Source: Bacilli bacterium (lineage in GTDB: Bacteria; Bacillota_I; Bacilli_A; RF39; UBA660). Taken from it: DNA of 51,504 nucleotides. Where the stretch lies: the NCBI GenBank assembly GCA_017405445.1, contig JAFRAK010000046.1, positions 1 to 51,504 on the forward strand, written 5' to 3'. Of this stretch, positions 7,013-14,577 are shown one piece after another. The stretch's first letter is position 1. Every line of letters begins with the position of its first letter. The notes under the pieces are model-generated. The model worked only from the letters and a program-made list of their open reading frames with translations. It was not told the origin of the DNA and ran no database searches. The position numbers were made by a program, and so were the translations under genes.

Positions 7013-8242
7013 ATGAAAAAATTAATCGTAGGACAATCTGGAGGACCAACATCAGTTATTAATGCCTCACTTGCAGGAGTATACTATGAAGCAAAAAAAG
7101 TGGGATTTGATAAAGTATATGGAATGGTAAATGGAATTGAAGGATTACTACAAGATCGTATGATAGACTTAGATGACTATTTTTCTGATAAAAATAATTT
7201 AGAGTTATTAAAAAGAACACCATCTAGTTTTTTAGGATCATGTCGTTTTAAACTAGGAAATATGAAAGATAATGAAAAGAACTATGAAAAAGTATTTGAA
7301 ATACTGGATAAACATGGTATAAATTCAATGATTTATATTGGTGGAAATGATTCCATGGATACAGTAGAATCATTATCTGATTATGCTATATTAAAAAAGA
7401 AAAAACAAAACTTTATTGGAGTACCAAAAACAATCGATAATGATTTACCAATAACAGACCATTGTCCTGGTTTTGGTAGTGCTTGTAAGTACATTGCGAC
7501 AACATTAAGAGAAATTATAGAAGATAATAATGTTTATGGAAATACAAAACCAACTGTAGCGATAGTTGAAATAATGGGTAGACATGCTGGATGGTTAACC
7601 TCTTCAGCAGCTCTTGCTAAAGATGATACTTGTGAAGGAGTAGATGCTATCTATTTACCTGAAATACCATTTAATGTAGATACTTTTGTGGAAGAAACAA
7701 AAGAATTATTAAAGAAAAAATCTAATATTGTTATTGCTGTATCAGAAGGTATTAAAACAGAAGATGATCAGTTTATATGCGAATTAGGTGATTCTAATTT
7801 ATTAACAGATTCTTTTGGCCATAAAGAGCTAGCTGGATGTGCAGAAATACTATCAAAGTTATTAAAAGAAAAATTAGGCGTAAAAACAAGATCAATTACA
7901 TTATCTACTCTTCAAAGAGCAGCAGCTCATCTAGCATCTAAAACAGACTTAGATGAAGCATATCATTGTGGTATGAAGGGAGCAGAACTTGCATACAAAG
8001 GTGAATCTGGAAAAATGATTATTATGAATAGAGTATCAAGTGATCCATATAAGATTAAATATGAAGTATTTGATGATATTCATAAAATTGCTAATGTTGA
8101 GAAAAAGATTCCTTTAGAATGGATAGATGTTGATAATAATAATGTAAAACAAGAATTAATTGATTACTTAAAGCCATTAATTCAAGGAGAAGTAAAACAA
8201 ATATACAAAGATGGTCTACCTCAACATATCGTGTTAAAATAG
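7013..8242 (+). CDS. pfp: 6-phosphofructokinase, pyrophosphate-dependent type
   Basis: This cytoplasmic glycolytic enzyme phosphorylates fructose 6-phosphate. Motifs in order are GQSGGPTSVIN (7-17), GGNDS (110-114), PKTIDND (138-144) and MGRHAGW (188-194). ATP-dependent enzymes have GGDGS and PGTIDND. Here Asp113 replaces the Gly that admits ATP, and Lys139 is the pyrophosphate-binding Lys. Both residues mark the PPi-dependent group, whose reaction is reversible. Position 112 is Asn where the family usually has Asp, which is unusual. The length of 409 residues fits this subgroup. It is a single gene with its own promoter. Donor choice is inferred from residues, not measured. Confidence 0.9.
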   Translation: MKKLIVGQSGGPTSVINASLAGVYYEAKKVGFDKVYGMVNGIEGLLQDRMIDLDDYFSDKNNLELLKRTPSSFLGSCRFKLGNMKDNEKNYEKVFEILDKHGINSMIYIGGNDSMDTVESLSDYAILKKKKQNFIGVPKTIDNDLPITDHCPGFGSACKYIATTLREIIEDNNVYGNTKPTVAIVEIMGRHAGWLTSSAALAKDDTCEGVDAIYLPEIPFNVDTFVEETKELLKKKSNIVIAVSEGIKTEDDQFICELGDSNLLTDSFGHKELAGCAEILSKLLKEKLGVKTRSITLSTLQRAAAHLASKTDLDEAYHCGMKGAELAYKGESGKMIIMNRVSSDPYKIKYEVFDDIHKIANVEKKIPLEWIDVDNNNVKQELIDYLKPLIQGEVKQIYKDGLPQHIVLK

Positions 8243-8272
8243 TAAAAAAGAATAGATATTTGAAAAAAATAA

Positions 8273-8281
8273 TGATATAAT
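8273..8281 (+). promoter_or_regulatory. Extended -10 promoter of the permease gene
   Basis: TG at 8273-8274 and TATAAT at 8276-8281, before a gggg-rich ribosome site and the ATG at 8315. Confidence 0.6.
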
Positions 8282-8314
8282 CAATAAGAAATTTTCCGTG
8301 AAGGGGAGATTATA

Positions 8315-9145
8315 ATGTTAGAATGTTTATTAGATGCTTTAATAGATACTATAAAACTAATACCATATCTTTTGATTACTTTCTTATTACTAGAATGGAT
8401 GGAACATAAACTAAGTAAAAAGACAGAAAAAGTAATTACAAAATACAAAAAACTAGGACCATTACTTGGAGGAATCTTTGGAGGATTCCCACAATGTGGA
8501 TTTAGTGCAATGGGAGCTAATCTTTATACAAGTGGAATTATAACAAGAGGTACTTTAATTGCCATCTTTTTATCAACAAGTGATGAAATGTTACCAATAA
8601 TGATTAGTGAACAAGTATCTATTCCTGCCATGCTTGAAATTGTAGGATTTAAAATTATTATAGGTATTCTAATTGGATTTATTGTCGATTTATTATTAAA
8701 AAATAAATTTGAAAGAACGATAGGAGAAATCTGTGATGAGGAGCATTGCCATTGTAAGAATGGAATAATAAAATCAAGTTTAATTCACACCTTAAAAACA
8801 ACAGGGTTTATTCTATTAGCAAATGTTTTAATAGGAGTAGCAATATACTTTATCGGAACAGAGAACTTAGAAAACTTGTTAAAAAGTAATAATTTATTTG
8901 TATATTTCTTATCTAGTTTAATAGGATTAATTCCAAACTGTGCAGCATCAGTAGTCATTACAGAATTATATTTATCTAATTTTATCCCAATAGGTGTTGC
9001 GATAGCTGGCTTACTCACATCATCTGGAATTGGTATTTTACTTCTATTTAAAAATAATAAATATTTAAAAGATAATCTATTGATTTTATCTATTATTTAT
9101 ACTACAGGAGTAATCGTAGGATTCATTATAGATTGCTTTTTATAA
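8315..9145 (+). CDS. ArsP_2-type putative metal/metalloid permease
   Basis: The protein has 276 residues and about eight hydrophobic segments. It has two related halves: GGFPQCGFSAMGANLYTSG in the first and IPNCAASVVITELYLSN in the second, each with a Cys in a membrane-associated loop. This matches the putative heavy-metal exporter family often labelled arsenic efflux or manganese transporter. A His/Cys cluster (DEEHCHC) in the central cytoplasmic loop could bind metal. Substrate is not known. The gene is alone, between its promoter and a terminator; no arsR-like regulator is adjacent. The inverted-repeat membrane topology is inferred from the half-to-half similarity. Confidence 0.8.
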   Translation: MLECLLDALIDTIKLIPYLLITFLLLEWMEHKLSKKTEKVITKYKKLGPLLGGIFGGFPQCGFSAMGANLYTSGIITRGTLIAIFLSTSDEMLPIMISEQVSIPAMLEIVGFKIIIGILIGFIVDLLLKNKFERTIGEICDEEHCHCKNGIIKSSLIHTLKTTGFILLANVLIGVAIYFIGTENLENLLKSNNLFVYFLSSLIGLIPNCAASVVITELYLSNFIPIGVAIAGLLTSSGIGILLLFKNNKYLKDNLLILSIIYTTGVIVGFIIDCFL

Positions 9146-9167
9146 AAGAGAGTTTCTCTCTTTTTTT
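9144..9167 (+). terminator. Rho-independent terminator
   Basis: Stem aaagagag/ctctcttt with a 3-base loop and seven-T tail, overlapping the stop codon. Confidence 0.8.
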
Positions 9168-9198
9168 ATTTAGTTATCACATATTATTCACATAAAAA

Positions 9199-9239
9199 TG
9201 AAATAATAGTATTCGAAACAAGGAAATAATTGTTTCGAA
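9199..9239. promoter_or_regulatory. Candidate promoter and 9-bp palindromic operator
   Basis: Perfect inverted repeat: ttcgaaaca (9212-9220) and tgtttcgaa (9231-9239) around a 10-base spacer. An extended -10-like tgaaataat (9199-9207) lies just upstream, so transcription would begin inside the left arm. The arrangement suits either a repressor operator at +1 or an RNA hairpin in the leader of the mini-gene at 9252. I do not recognise the operator. Confidence 0.5.
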
Positions 9240-9251
9240 GGGATGTGAGAA

Positions 9252-9329
9252 ATGAAAAAACAAATGATTAAAAATAATAAAAATGATAAAAGATATAATA
9301 CCTTTCTAGATACACTTCTATGTTTATAA
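9252..9329 (+). CDS. Possible 25-residue peptide, unknown
   Basis: A short frame, ATG to TAA, encodes a peptide with a strongly basic and Asn-rich first half (MKKQMIKNNKNDKRYN) and a short hydrophobic end (TFLDTLLCL). A ggatgtgag stretch with some ribosome-binding character lies 5-11 bases upstream. It is framed by the palindrome at 9212 and by its own terminator at 9340, so the whole interval looks like a small independent transcription unit. It could be a small protein, a leader peptide or chance. There is no family to assign. Confidence 0.35.
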   Translation: MKKQMIKNNKNDKRYNTFLDTLLCL

Positions 9330-9339
9330 TAAAAAACAG

Positions 9340-9371
9340 AAAACTATGAAAAAACACTTCATAGTTTTTTA
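9340..9371 (+). terminator. Rho-independent terminator
   Basis: 11-bp stem aaaactatgaa/ttcatagtttt with a 7-base loop and T-run. It ends the mini-gene unit and precedes the FNT gene. Confidence 0.75.
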
Positions 9372-9417
9372 TTTTGATGTATAATTGTATTAGTACATAG
9401 TAGAAAGGAATTTGAAT

Positions 9418-10011
9418 ATGAATAAAGAGTTAATAAATAAAAGTATTGCTGCATCTATCTTAATATCATTAGGAAACTACGCATTATTAAAACTTGGAAA
9501 TCCAATAGGACCCATAATATTTGCTTTTGGATTACTTGGAGTATGTTATTTGGGAGCTAATTTATTTACAGGAAAATGTGGTTTCTATATTGCAGATAAA
9601 ATAAAAACATCTGATTTATTAATCATATTAGGAGTAAATTTAATAGCCGGTTATTTAATGGGAATTGTTTATTCTTTTTGTGATAAAGAAGTTGTTGCAA
9701 ATGCAGTTGCGAAAGCTGCTACTTGGGAGTTTTCTATTGCCTTCTTCCTAAAGTCAATTATGTGTGGAATTATTATGTATATAGCAGTATATATGTATAA
9801 AAAAGGAACCGCATATGGAATTATTTATGGAATCCCATTATTTATCTTTTGTGGTTTTCAACACTGTATCGCAAATATTATAACTTTAGGAGTAGCGAGA
9901 ACATTTCATTGGTCAATTGTAATTTGTGTTTTAGGTAATTTTGTAGGATCACTATTCATGTGGTATTTACTAAAAGATAGTGAAAAAAAAGAATTAAAAA
10001 AGGGTAAATAG
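9418..10011 (+). CDS. Formate/nitrite transporter (FNT) family channel
   Basis: A 197-residue membrane protein with about six helices. It has the two FNT pore-helix signatures in divergent form: LGANLFTGKCGFY in the first half (usual NxxTGN) and FQHCIANIITLG in the second (usual EHSVANM). The central pore His is present in QHCIAN. FNT pentamers move small monovalent anions such as formate, nitrite, lactate or hydrosulfide. It is shorter than the common 260-280 residues, so terminal extensions are missing. I chose ATG 9418 over the TTG at 9412 because aaagga (9404-9409) gives 8 bases of spacing to the ATG and only 2 to the TTG. The Ig-like gene follows after 8 bases. Confidence 0.82.
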   Translation: MNKELINKSIAASILISLGNYALLKLGNPIGPIIFAFGLLGVCYLGANLFTGKCGFYIADKIKTSDLLIILGVNLIAGYLMGIVYSFCDKEVVANAVAKAATWEFSIAFFLKSIMCGIIMYIAVYMYKKGTAYGIIYGIPLFIFCGFQHCIANIITLGVARTFHWSIVICVLGNFVGSLFMWYLLKDSEKKELKKGK

Positions 10012-10019
10012 GAGATAAT

Positions 10020-10736
10020 ATGATTGATAATAATAAAAGGGTTTTAAATAAAGCTGTAACAATACTAATAATTGTATTATGTGTTGTTGGATTGATAGGA
10101 TATATTATTATAAAAAATAGAATATTAAAAGATTTGGATATTAAAGAAGGAACTGTTTTATTAGTCGTTGGTGAAAAATATACAGTAGAATATCAAACAG
10201 TTCCAAAAAAGGCTAAAAAAGAAAAATTACTATGGTCAACAAATAATGAAACAGTAATATCAATAGATAATGGTGTTATTACTGCAAAAGAACCAGGAAA
10301 TGCTATAGTATGGGTAAAAGTAGAATCAAAACCAGAAATTAATAAAAAATTTCAAGTAAATGTTGCAACTAGAAATCAAAGATTTAAAAATAGATTAGTT
10401 AATATTTATGAATTTAAAAAGATTAATGATAATTATTATGAGGAAAATGAAAGAACCAGTTTTGATTTTGAAAATGGGCTTTATACAACTTCTAATAATG
10501 GTATGATATTTAGATATTATTATAAAGAAAATGTAATAGTAGCTAATCCATCTCTACGTGATGAAAGTACAGAAATGCGATTCTATTTAAATGAAGGAAC
10601 AGAAAGCTGTAATTCAACAACTTATGTAGACTGGTGTAGTGAAGAAAATAAAATTGGAGTAAGAGCTGGAAAAGATATCATTTTAACAATATTTAAAGGT
10701 TATTTGGGAAGAGAATATACAATAGAAGATTTATAA
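10020..10736 (+). CDS. Anchored extracytoplasmic protein with one Ig-like (Big_2) domain
   Basis: The 238-residue protein has an N-terminal membrane helix at about 13-33, with no cleavage site evident, so the rest is probably outside. Residues about 40-115 form a bacterial Ig-like group 2 domain: LWSTNNETVISIDNGVITAKEPGNAIVWV is split over two strands and has the typical W-S and G-x-A pattern. The C-terminal 120 residues are a beta-rich domain I do not recognise, with two Cys (ESC and DWC) that could pair. It sits 8 bases after the FNT gene and ends at a terminator. A surface binding or structural role is likely. Confidence 0.7.
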   Translation: MIDNNKRVLNKAVTILIIVLCVVGLIGYIIIKNRILKDLDIKEGTVLLVVGEKYTVEYQTVPKKAKKEKLLWSTNNETVISIDNGVITAKEPGNAIVWVKVESKPEINKKFQVNVATRNQRFKNRLVNIYEFKKINDNYYEENERTSFDFENGLYTTSNNGMIFRYYYKENVIVANPSLRDESTEMRFYLNEGTESCNSTTYVDWCSEENKIGVRAGKDIILTIFKGYLGREYTIEDL

Positions 10737-10757
10737 AAGAATTGTATATTCTTTTTT
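10735..10757 (+). terminator. Rho-independent terminator
   Basis: Stem aaaagaat/attctttt, 5-base loop, T-run; overlaps the preceding stop codon. Confidence 0.7.
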
Positions 10758-10768
10758 ATAAGAAGAAA

Positions 10769-10777
10769 TGATATAAT
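10769..10777 (+). promoter_or_regulatory. Extended -10 promoter of nfnAB
   Basis: TG at 10769-10770 and TATAAT at 10772-10777, 28 bases before the nfnA start. Confidence 0.6.
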
Positions 10778-10805
10778 AATAGAAGATAATGGAGAAGGTG
10801 AGAAA

Positions 10806-11645
10806 ATGTATAAAGTAATAAAAAACGAAAAAATTAATCCAAATACATATTTAATGGAAATTGAAGCTCCTGAAGTAATTAAAAATGCATTACCAGGACA
10901 GTTTGTAATACTAATGGGAAAGGAAGATAGTGAGAGAATACCTTTAACAATCTATGATACAGATAAAGAAAAAAACATCTTATCTGTCATCTATCAAGTA
11001 ATAGGTGCCTCAACTGAAGAATTATCAACAATTAAAAAAGATATTTTTGCGGTAACTGGTCCATTAGGAAAACCAAATGAAATTTGTAAAAATCCAGAAG
11101 AATACAAAAAAAGAAAGATTGTTTATGTTGCGGGAGGAGTAGGAGTAGCTCCTGTATATCCACAAGTAAAATATTTAAAAGAACGTGGATTTGATATTGA
11201 TGTAATTTATGGAGCAAGAGAAAAAGACTTACTAATTATTCAAGATAAATTAGAAGCAGTTTCTAAAAATGTATATTATGTAACTGATGATGGATCTTTT
11301 GGAGAAAAAGGATTTGTTACAAATGTACTGGAAGCAAATCACGATAAATATGATTTATGTGTTGCAATAGGACCACTTATTATGATGAAAAATGTTGCAG
11401 CAGTAACTAAAAAGTATAACATTCAAACAATTGTAAGTATGAATCCATTAATGGTAGATGGAAGTGGTATGTGTGGAGCATGTCGTTGTGAAATAGAAGG
11501 AAAACCAAAATTTGCATGTATAGATGGACCAGAATTTGATGGACATAAAGTGAATTATGATTTAGCAATGAAGAGAATGAATATCTATAAAGAAGAAGAA
11601 AAACAAAAATGGGAACAAATGAAAAAAGAATTGGGAACAAAGTAG
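10806..11645 (+). CDS. nfnA: NfnA: FAD and [2Fe-2S] subunit of NADH-dependent ferredoxin:NADP oxidoreductase
   Basis: This 279-residue protein of the dihydroorotate dehydrogenase electron-transfer/sulfide dehydrogenase family has an FAD-binding barrel (residues 1-95, ERIPLTI at 43-49), an NAD(P)-binding fold with VAGGVGVAP near 108-116, and four Cys for a [2Fe-2S] cluster at C223, C226, C228 and C238. Together with NfnB it couples NADH and reduced ferredoxin oxidation to NADP+ reduction by electron bifurcation in anaerobes. The next gene is nfnB, which fixes the assignment against PyrK and plain SudB. A single small subunit with another partner would be the alternative. It is transcribed from the promoter at 10769. 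Confidence 0.88.
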   Translation: MYKVIKNEKINPNTYLMEIEAPEVIKNALPGQFVILMGKEDSERIPLTIYDTDKEKNILSVIYQVIGASTEELSTIKKDIFAVTGPLGKPNEICKNPEEYKKRKIVYVAGGVGVAPVYPQVKYLKERGFDIDVIYGAREKDLLIIQDKLEAVSKNVYYVTDDGSFGEKGFVTNVLEANHDKYDLCVAIGPLIMMKNVAAVTKKYNIQTIVSMNPLMVDGSGMCGACRCEIEGKPKFACIDGPEFDGHKVNYDLAMKRMNIYKEEEKQKWEQMKKELGTK

Positions 11646-11654
11646 GTGAAAAAA

Positions 11655-13013
11655 ATGAATGATGAAAAAGTAAAAATGAGAACACAAGATCCTAAAGTAA
11701 GAAATAAGAATTTTGAAGAAGTAGAATTAGGATATACCAAAGAAGAAGCTTTAAAAGAGGCATCTAGATGTCTTCATTGCAAAGTACCAAGATGCGTAGA
11801 AGGCTGTCCAGTAAATATTATGATTCCAGACTTTATTGCGGCAATCAAAGAAAACAATATTAAAAAAGCCTATGAAATCATAAGCGAATCTTCATCATTA
11901 CCTGCTATTTGTGGAAGAGTATGTCCTCAAGAAAAACAATGTGAATCAAAATGCGTAAAAGGACTTAAAGGAGATGCTATATCTATTGGTTCATTAGAAA
12001 GATATGTAGCAGATGAAGCTATGAAAAATGATTTTGTAGCAAACATTAAAGTACCAAAAAATAATAAAAAAGTAGCCATTGTAGGAAGTGGACCTGCAGG
12101 TCTATCTTGTGCTGGAGAACTTGCTAAAAAAGGTTTTTCTGTAACAATCTATGAAGTACTACATAAGGCTGGTGGAGTATTAAGTTATGGTATTCCAGAA
12201 TTTAGATTACCAAAAAGTATTGTAGAAAATCAAATTAAGAGTCTTAAAAAATTAGGAGTAACAATAAGAACAAATATTCCTATAGGAAATGCATTAACAA
12301 TAAAAGAATTACAAAAAGAATATGATGCAGTTTTTATTGGTACAGGTGCAGGATTACCAAAATTTATGGGTATTGAAGGAGAAGATGCTAGTGGGGTTTT
12401 CTCAGCTAATGAAATACTTACAAGAATTAATTTAATGAAAAGTTATAAAGAAGAATCAAAAACTCCAATTAAAAAGCCAAAGAAAGCCTATGTAATTGGT
12501 GGTGGAAATGTTGCGATGGATGCCGTTAGATCTTTAAAAAGATTAGGAGCAGATGCACATATTATGTATCGTAGAAGTGAAGAAGAATTACCTGCTAGAA
12601 AAATGGAAGCAGAGCATGCCAAAGAAGAAGGAATTAAATTTGATCTACTACAAAATCCAGTTAAGATAATTACTGATGAGGCAAATAATGTAACAGGAAT
12701 GGAAGTAGTCGATATGGAATTAAAAGAAGCAGGAGAAGATGGAAGAAGAAGCGTAGAAGAGAAGAAAGGATCAAATCATATAGTAGATTGCGATATGGTT
12801 GTAATGGCTCTTGGCACAGGACCCAATCATGAAGCTTTAAAAGATAGTAATATTGTCTTAACAGATAAGAATTTAATAGAAGTAAAAGATTCAAAAACAT
12901 CATTAGACAACGTTTTTGCAGGTGGAGATGCAGTTACTGGTGCAGCAACAGTAATACTAGCTATGGAAGCAGGAAAAAAAGCAGCAAAAGAGATTATAAA
13001 TCTATTTTCTTAA
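11655..13013 (+). CDS. nfnB: NfnB: FAD, [4Fe-4S] glutamate-synthase-small-chain-like subunit
   Basis: This 452-residue protein has an N-terminal double [4Fe-4S] domain (C39, C42, C47, C51 and C86, C90, C96, C100), then a GltD-like flavoprotein with two dinucleotide folds: VAIVGSGPAGLSCAGELAKK and later YVIGGGNVAMDAV. The family includes the glutamate synthase small chain (GltD) and NfnB. Adjacency to nfnA and the absence of a GltB large subunit support NfnB. I prefer ATG 11655 with aggtg 6 bases upstream; the GTG at 11646, directly after the nfnA stop, has no ribosome site. It supplies NADPH for biosynthesis. Confidence 0.88.
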   Translation: MNDEKVKMRTQDPKVRNKNFEEVELGYTKEEALKEASRCLHCKVPRCVEGCPVNIMIPDFIAAIKENNIKKAYEIISESSSLPAICGRVCPQEKQCESKCVKGLKGDAISIGSLERYVADEAMKNDFVANIKVPKNNKKVAIVGSGPAGLSCAGELAKKGFSVTIYEVLHKAGGVLSYGIPEFRLPKSIVENQIKSLKKLGVTIRTNIPIGNALTIKELQKEYDAVFIGTGAGLPKFMGIEGEDASGVFSANEILTRINLMKSYKEESKTPIKKPKKAYVIGGGNVAMDAVRSLKRLGADAHIMYRRSEEELPARKMEAEHAKEEGIKFDLLQNPVKIITDEANNVTGMEVVDMELKEAGEDGRRSVEEKKGSNHIVDCDMVVMALGTGPNHEALKDSNIVLTDKNLIEVKDSKTSLDNVFAGGDAVTGAATVILAMEAGKKAAKEIINLFS

Positions 13014-13089
13014 AAAAGTGTAAATATTAAAAATATTTTTTGAAAAGTATTAAAATAACTTTACTAAAAGTATAAAAAAATGTTATATT

Positions 13090-13112
13090 TATAATATGTA
13101 AGATAGTATCTT
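13090..13112 (+). promoter_or_regulatory. Candidate promoter and small palindrome of the WXG cluster
   Basis: TATAAT at 13090-13095 in a very AT-rich leader is followed by the palindrome aagata-g-tatctt near 13100-13112, at about the expected transcription start. The palindrome could be an operator. The WXG cluster starts at 13156 after aggtggtg. Confidence 0.4.
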
Positions 13113-13155
13113 GCATTATTATGGTTAGATAATAGAAAAGAGAGGTGGTGATAGA

Positions 13156-13476
13156 ATGGCACTAGGAGCAGATGCAGGAGTAGCGCAAATTAGACAAAAT
13201 GGACCAGCATTAGTACAAGTTGCTAATCGTTTACAAGAAATCGCAAGAGAATTTGAAGCTTCTTATGAACAAATGTATAGCACTCTTGATAAAAATTTGG
13301 GAAATCCTCAAGAAGAAAATAAAATTTGGTATGGACCAAGAGCAGAAGGATGCAAAAGACTTGCATTTAGAGAAAAAGATAAATTTGTTCAAATGAAAAC
13401 AGATTTAAATCGTTTGTCTCAAACAATTGAAGCACAAGCTCAAGCTTGGGGAGCACAACAAAATAAAAAATATTAA
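13156..13476 (+). CDS. WXG100-like secreted small helical protein
   Basis: This 106-residue protein has two helical stretches separated by a loop with WYG at residues 58-60 (KIWYGPRAEG). That is the WXG100 (EsxA/ESAT-6-like) layout, a helical hairpin substrate of type VII secretion. There is no signal peptide. The usual C-terminal export motif YxxxD/E is not at the end; YSTLD occurs mid-protein instead. It begins a four-gene cluster with another WXG-like protein 31 bases later. No EssC-type ATPase or other secretion component is seen in the window, so export would need a machine elsewhere. The family call rests on size, helices, motif and pairing. Confidence 0.7.
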   Translation: MALGADAGVAQIRQNGPALVQVANRLQEIAREFEASYEQMYSTLDKNLGNPQEENKIWYGPRAEGCKRLAFREKDKFVQMKTDLNRLSQTIEAQAQAWGAQQNKKY

Positions 13477-13507
13477 TTGATTAATATATAGAAAGGAGAC
13501 TTTATTA

Positions 13508-13795
13508 ATGTTTACACAAAGTGGAATTGATCCACAAGCAGTAGCAAACATGGTTAATGAAATTGCAAATCTAAAAAAAATAATGATTCGAAACTTAGAA
13601 GAAGTAAATGGACATGTTATGCGTGATATTGAAAGAAATTACAGTGGACATGCTGCTGATGCATTAAAAGCAAATATTAGGACTCAAGTTCCAGTAATTG
13701 AAGATTTTCTTGAAAGATTAATATCTAATTTGATTGCTAATATTGGAGATGATCTTGAAGATACTCAAAGAACTGATGATAATTTAGCAGGATAA
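13508..13795 (+). CDS. WXG100-like small helical protein, YSG variant
   Basis: This 95-residue protein is predicted to be two long helices around a central turn with YSG at residues 45-47 (NYSGHAAD), where Tyr replaces the Trp of the WXG motif. An aromatic-x-Gly turn followed by A-A-D is typical of the EsxB side of WXG100 pairs. It has no signal peptide and ends in an acidic tail (EDTQRTDDNLAG). A strong aaggag site precedes the ATG. With the protein at 13156 it probably forms a heterodimer. Two strong hairpins follow the gene before the next one, which may separate expression of the small pair from the larger proteins. Confidence 0.65.
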   Translation: MFTQSGIDPQAVANMVNEIANLKKIMIRNLEEVNGHVMRDIERNYSGHAADALKANIRTQVPVIEDFLERLISNLIANIGDDLEDTQRTDDNLAG

Positions 13796-13850
13796 GAAAT
13801 TACGTAAGTAATTTCTTGTTAGTAGGAACTAATTTTTTAGTTTCTACTAA
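13794..13850 (+). promoter_or_regulatory. Two consecutive intergenic hairpins
   Basis: The first is a 9-bp perfect stem aagaaatta/taatttctt (13794-13817). The second is a 13-bp stem with one G-T pair (13819-13831 with 13838-13850). Neither has a clean T-run after it, so they look like mRNA stabilisers, a processing site or a partial terminator between the WXG pair and the next two genes. Confidence 0.6.
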
Positions 13851-13877
13851 TGAGAAATTAAAAAGGAGTTGAAAATT

Positions 13878-14555
13878 ATGAATTTTAGACAAGGATTAAG
13901 AGGGTATACTGCATTTCCGCTAGATGACAGTGTTTTTGATTTGAAATTTATACCATTTCAAGATGCTCAATCATATTCTCATAAATTAAGTTTAAATAAC
14001 TATTATGAAGGAGATCCTGGAAATATTGATAGGGATTTAAATATTCTAAGTCAATGTGATGTAGATGCTCGTGGAACGAATGATTTTTATAACGGTGGGC
14101 AACTTGAATATAAAATGAGAGATTGGATTGATCTAGCAACAGAAGTTCGTAATTTAAAAGCTAATATTCGACCAGGAGAAATCACTAAAGATATTGTTAA
14201 ATATAATGACAATCTTCAAAGAGCAAAGATGGAAGTAATCTTTAGAAGATTAATGGATTGTGCCAAAAAATTTAATGCAGCTAAATATAGAGACCCAGAG
14301 GCTTCTTACACAAAAAAAACTTGGAGTGGTTATTACAATAGTGCAGGATATCCAATCTACTATTATGAAGATGTAGAAATTCCTTATCAGATAGATTTAA
14401 GTAATCTCTATGATCCACGAACTCAAATTATAGTTCTTGCAAAAAGAATAGAACAAATGGAAAATAAATCAGGGTATCGTTTTATGGATCCAAGAGATTG
14501 GCAAGCAAAATTAAGAGCAAACGGTAGAACAGACACTGTTGTAAAACAATTATAA
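13878..14555 (+). CDS. Unknown protein of the WXG cluster
   Basis: I do not recognise this 225-residue protein. It is rich in Tyr, Asp and Asn, has no signal peptide and no membrane segment, and contains a W-S-G stretch (KTWSGYYNSAGY) in its second half and a central helical, charged region. Its position directly after two WXG100-like genes suggests a partner or a larger secreted protein of the same system. I chose ATG 13878, which has aaggag (13863-13868) at 9 bases, over the TTG at 13869. Codon use is like that of its neighbours, so there is no sign of recent transfer. Confidence 0.65.
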   Translation: MNFRQGLRGYTAFPLDDSVFDLKFIPFQDAQSYSHKLSLNNYYEGDPGNIDRDLNILSQCDVDARGTNDFYNGGQLEYKMRDWIDLATEVRNLKANIRPGEITKDIVKYNDNLQRAKMEVIFRRLMDCAKKFNAAKYRDPEASYTKKTWSGYYNSAGYPIYYYEDVEIPYQIDLSNLYDPRTQIIVLAKRIEQMENKSGYRFMDPRDWQAKLRANGRTDTVVKQL

Positions 14556-14577
14556 AAGAATAAAGGAGGAATTAAGA

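Noticed and set aside
11655-13013. Glutamate synthase small subunit
   Set aside because: No large subunit is adjacent and the nfnA partner is directly upstream, so NfnB fits better.
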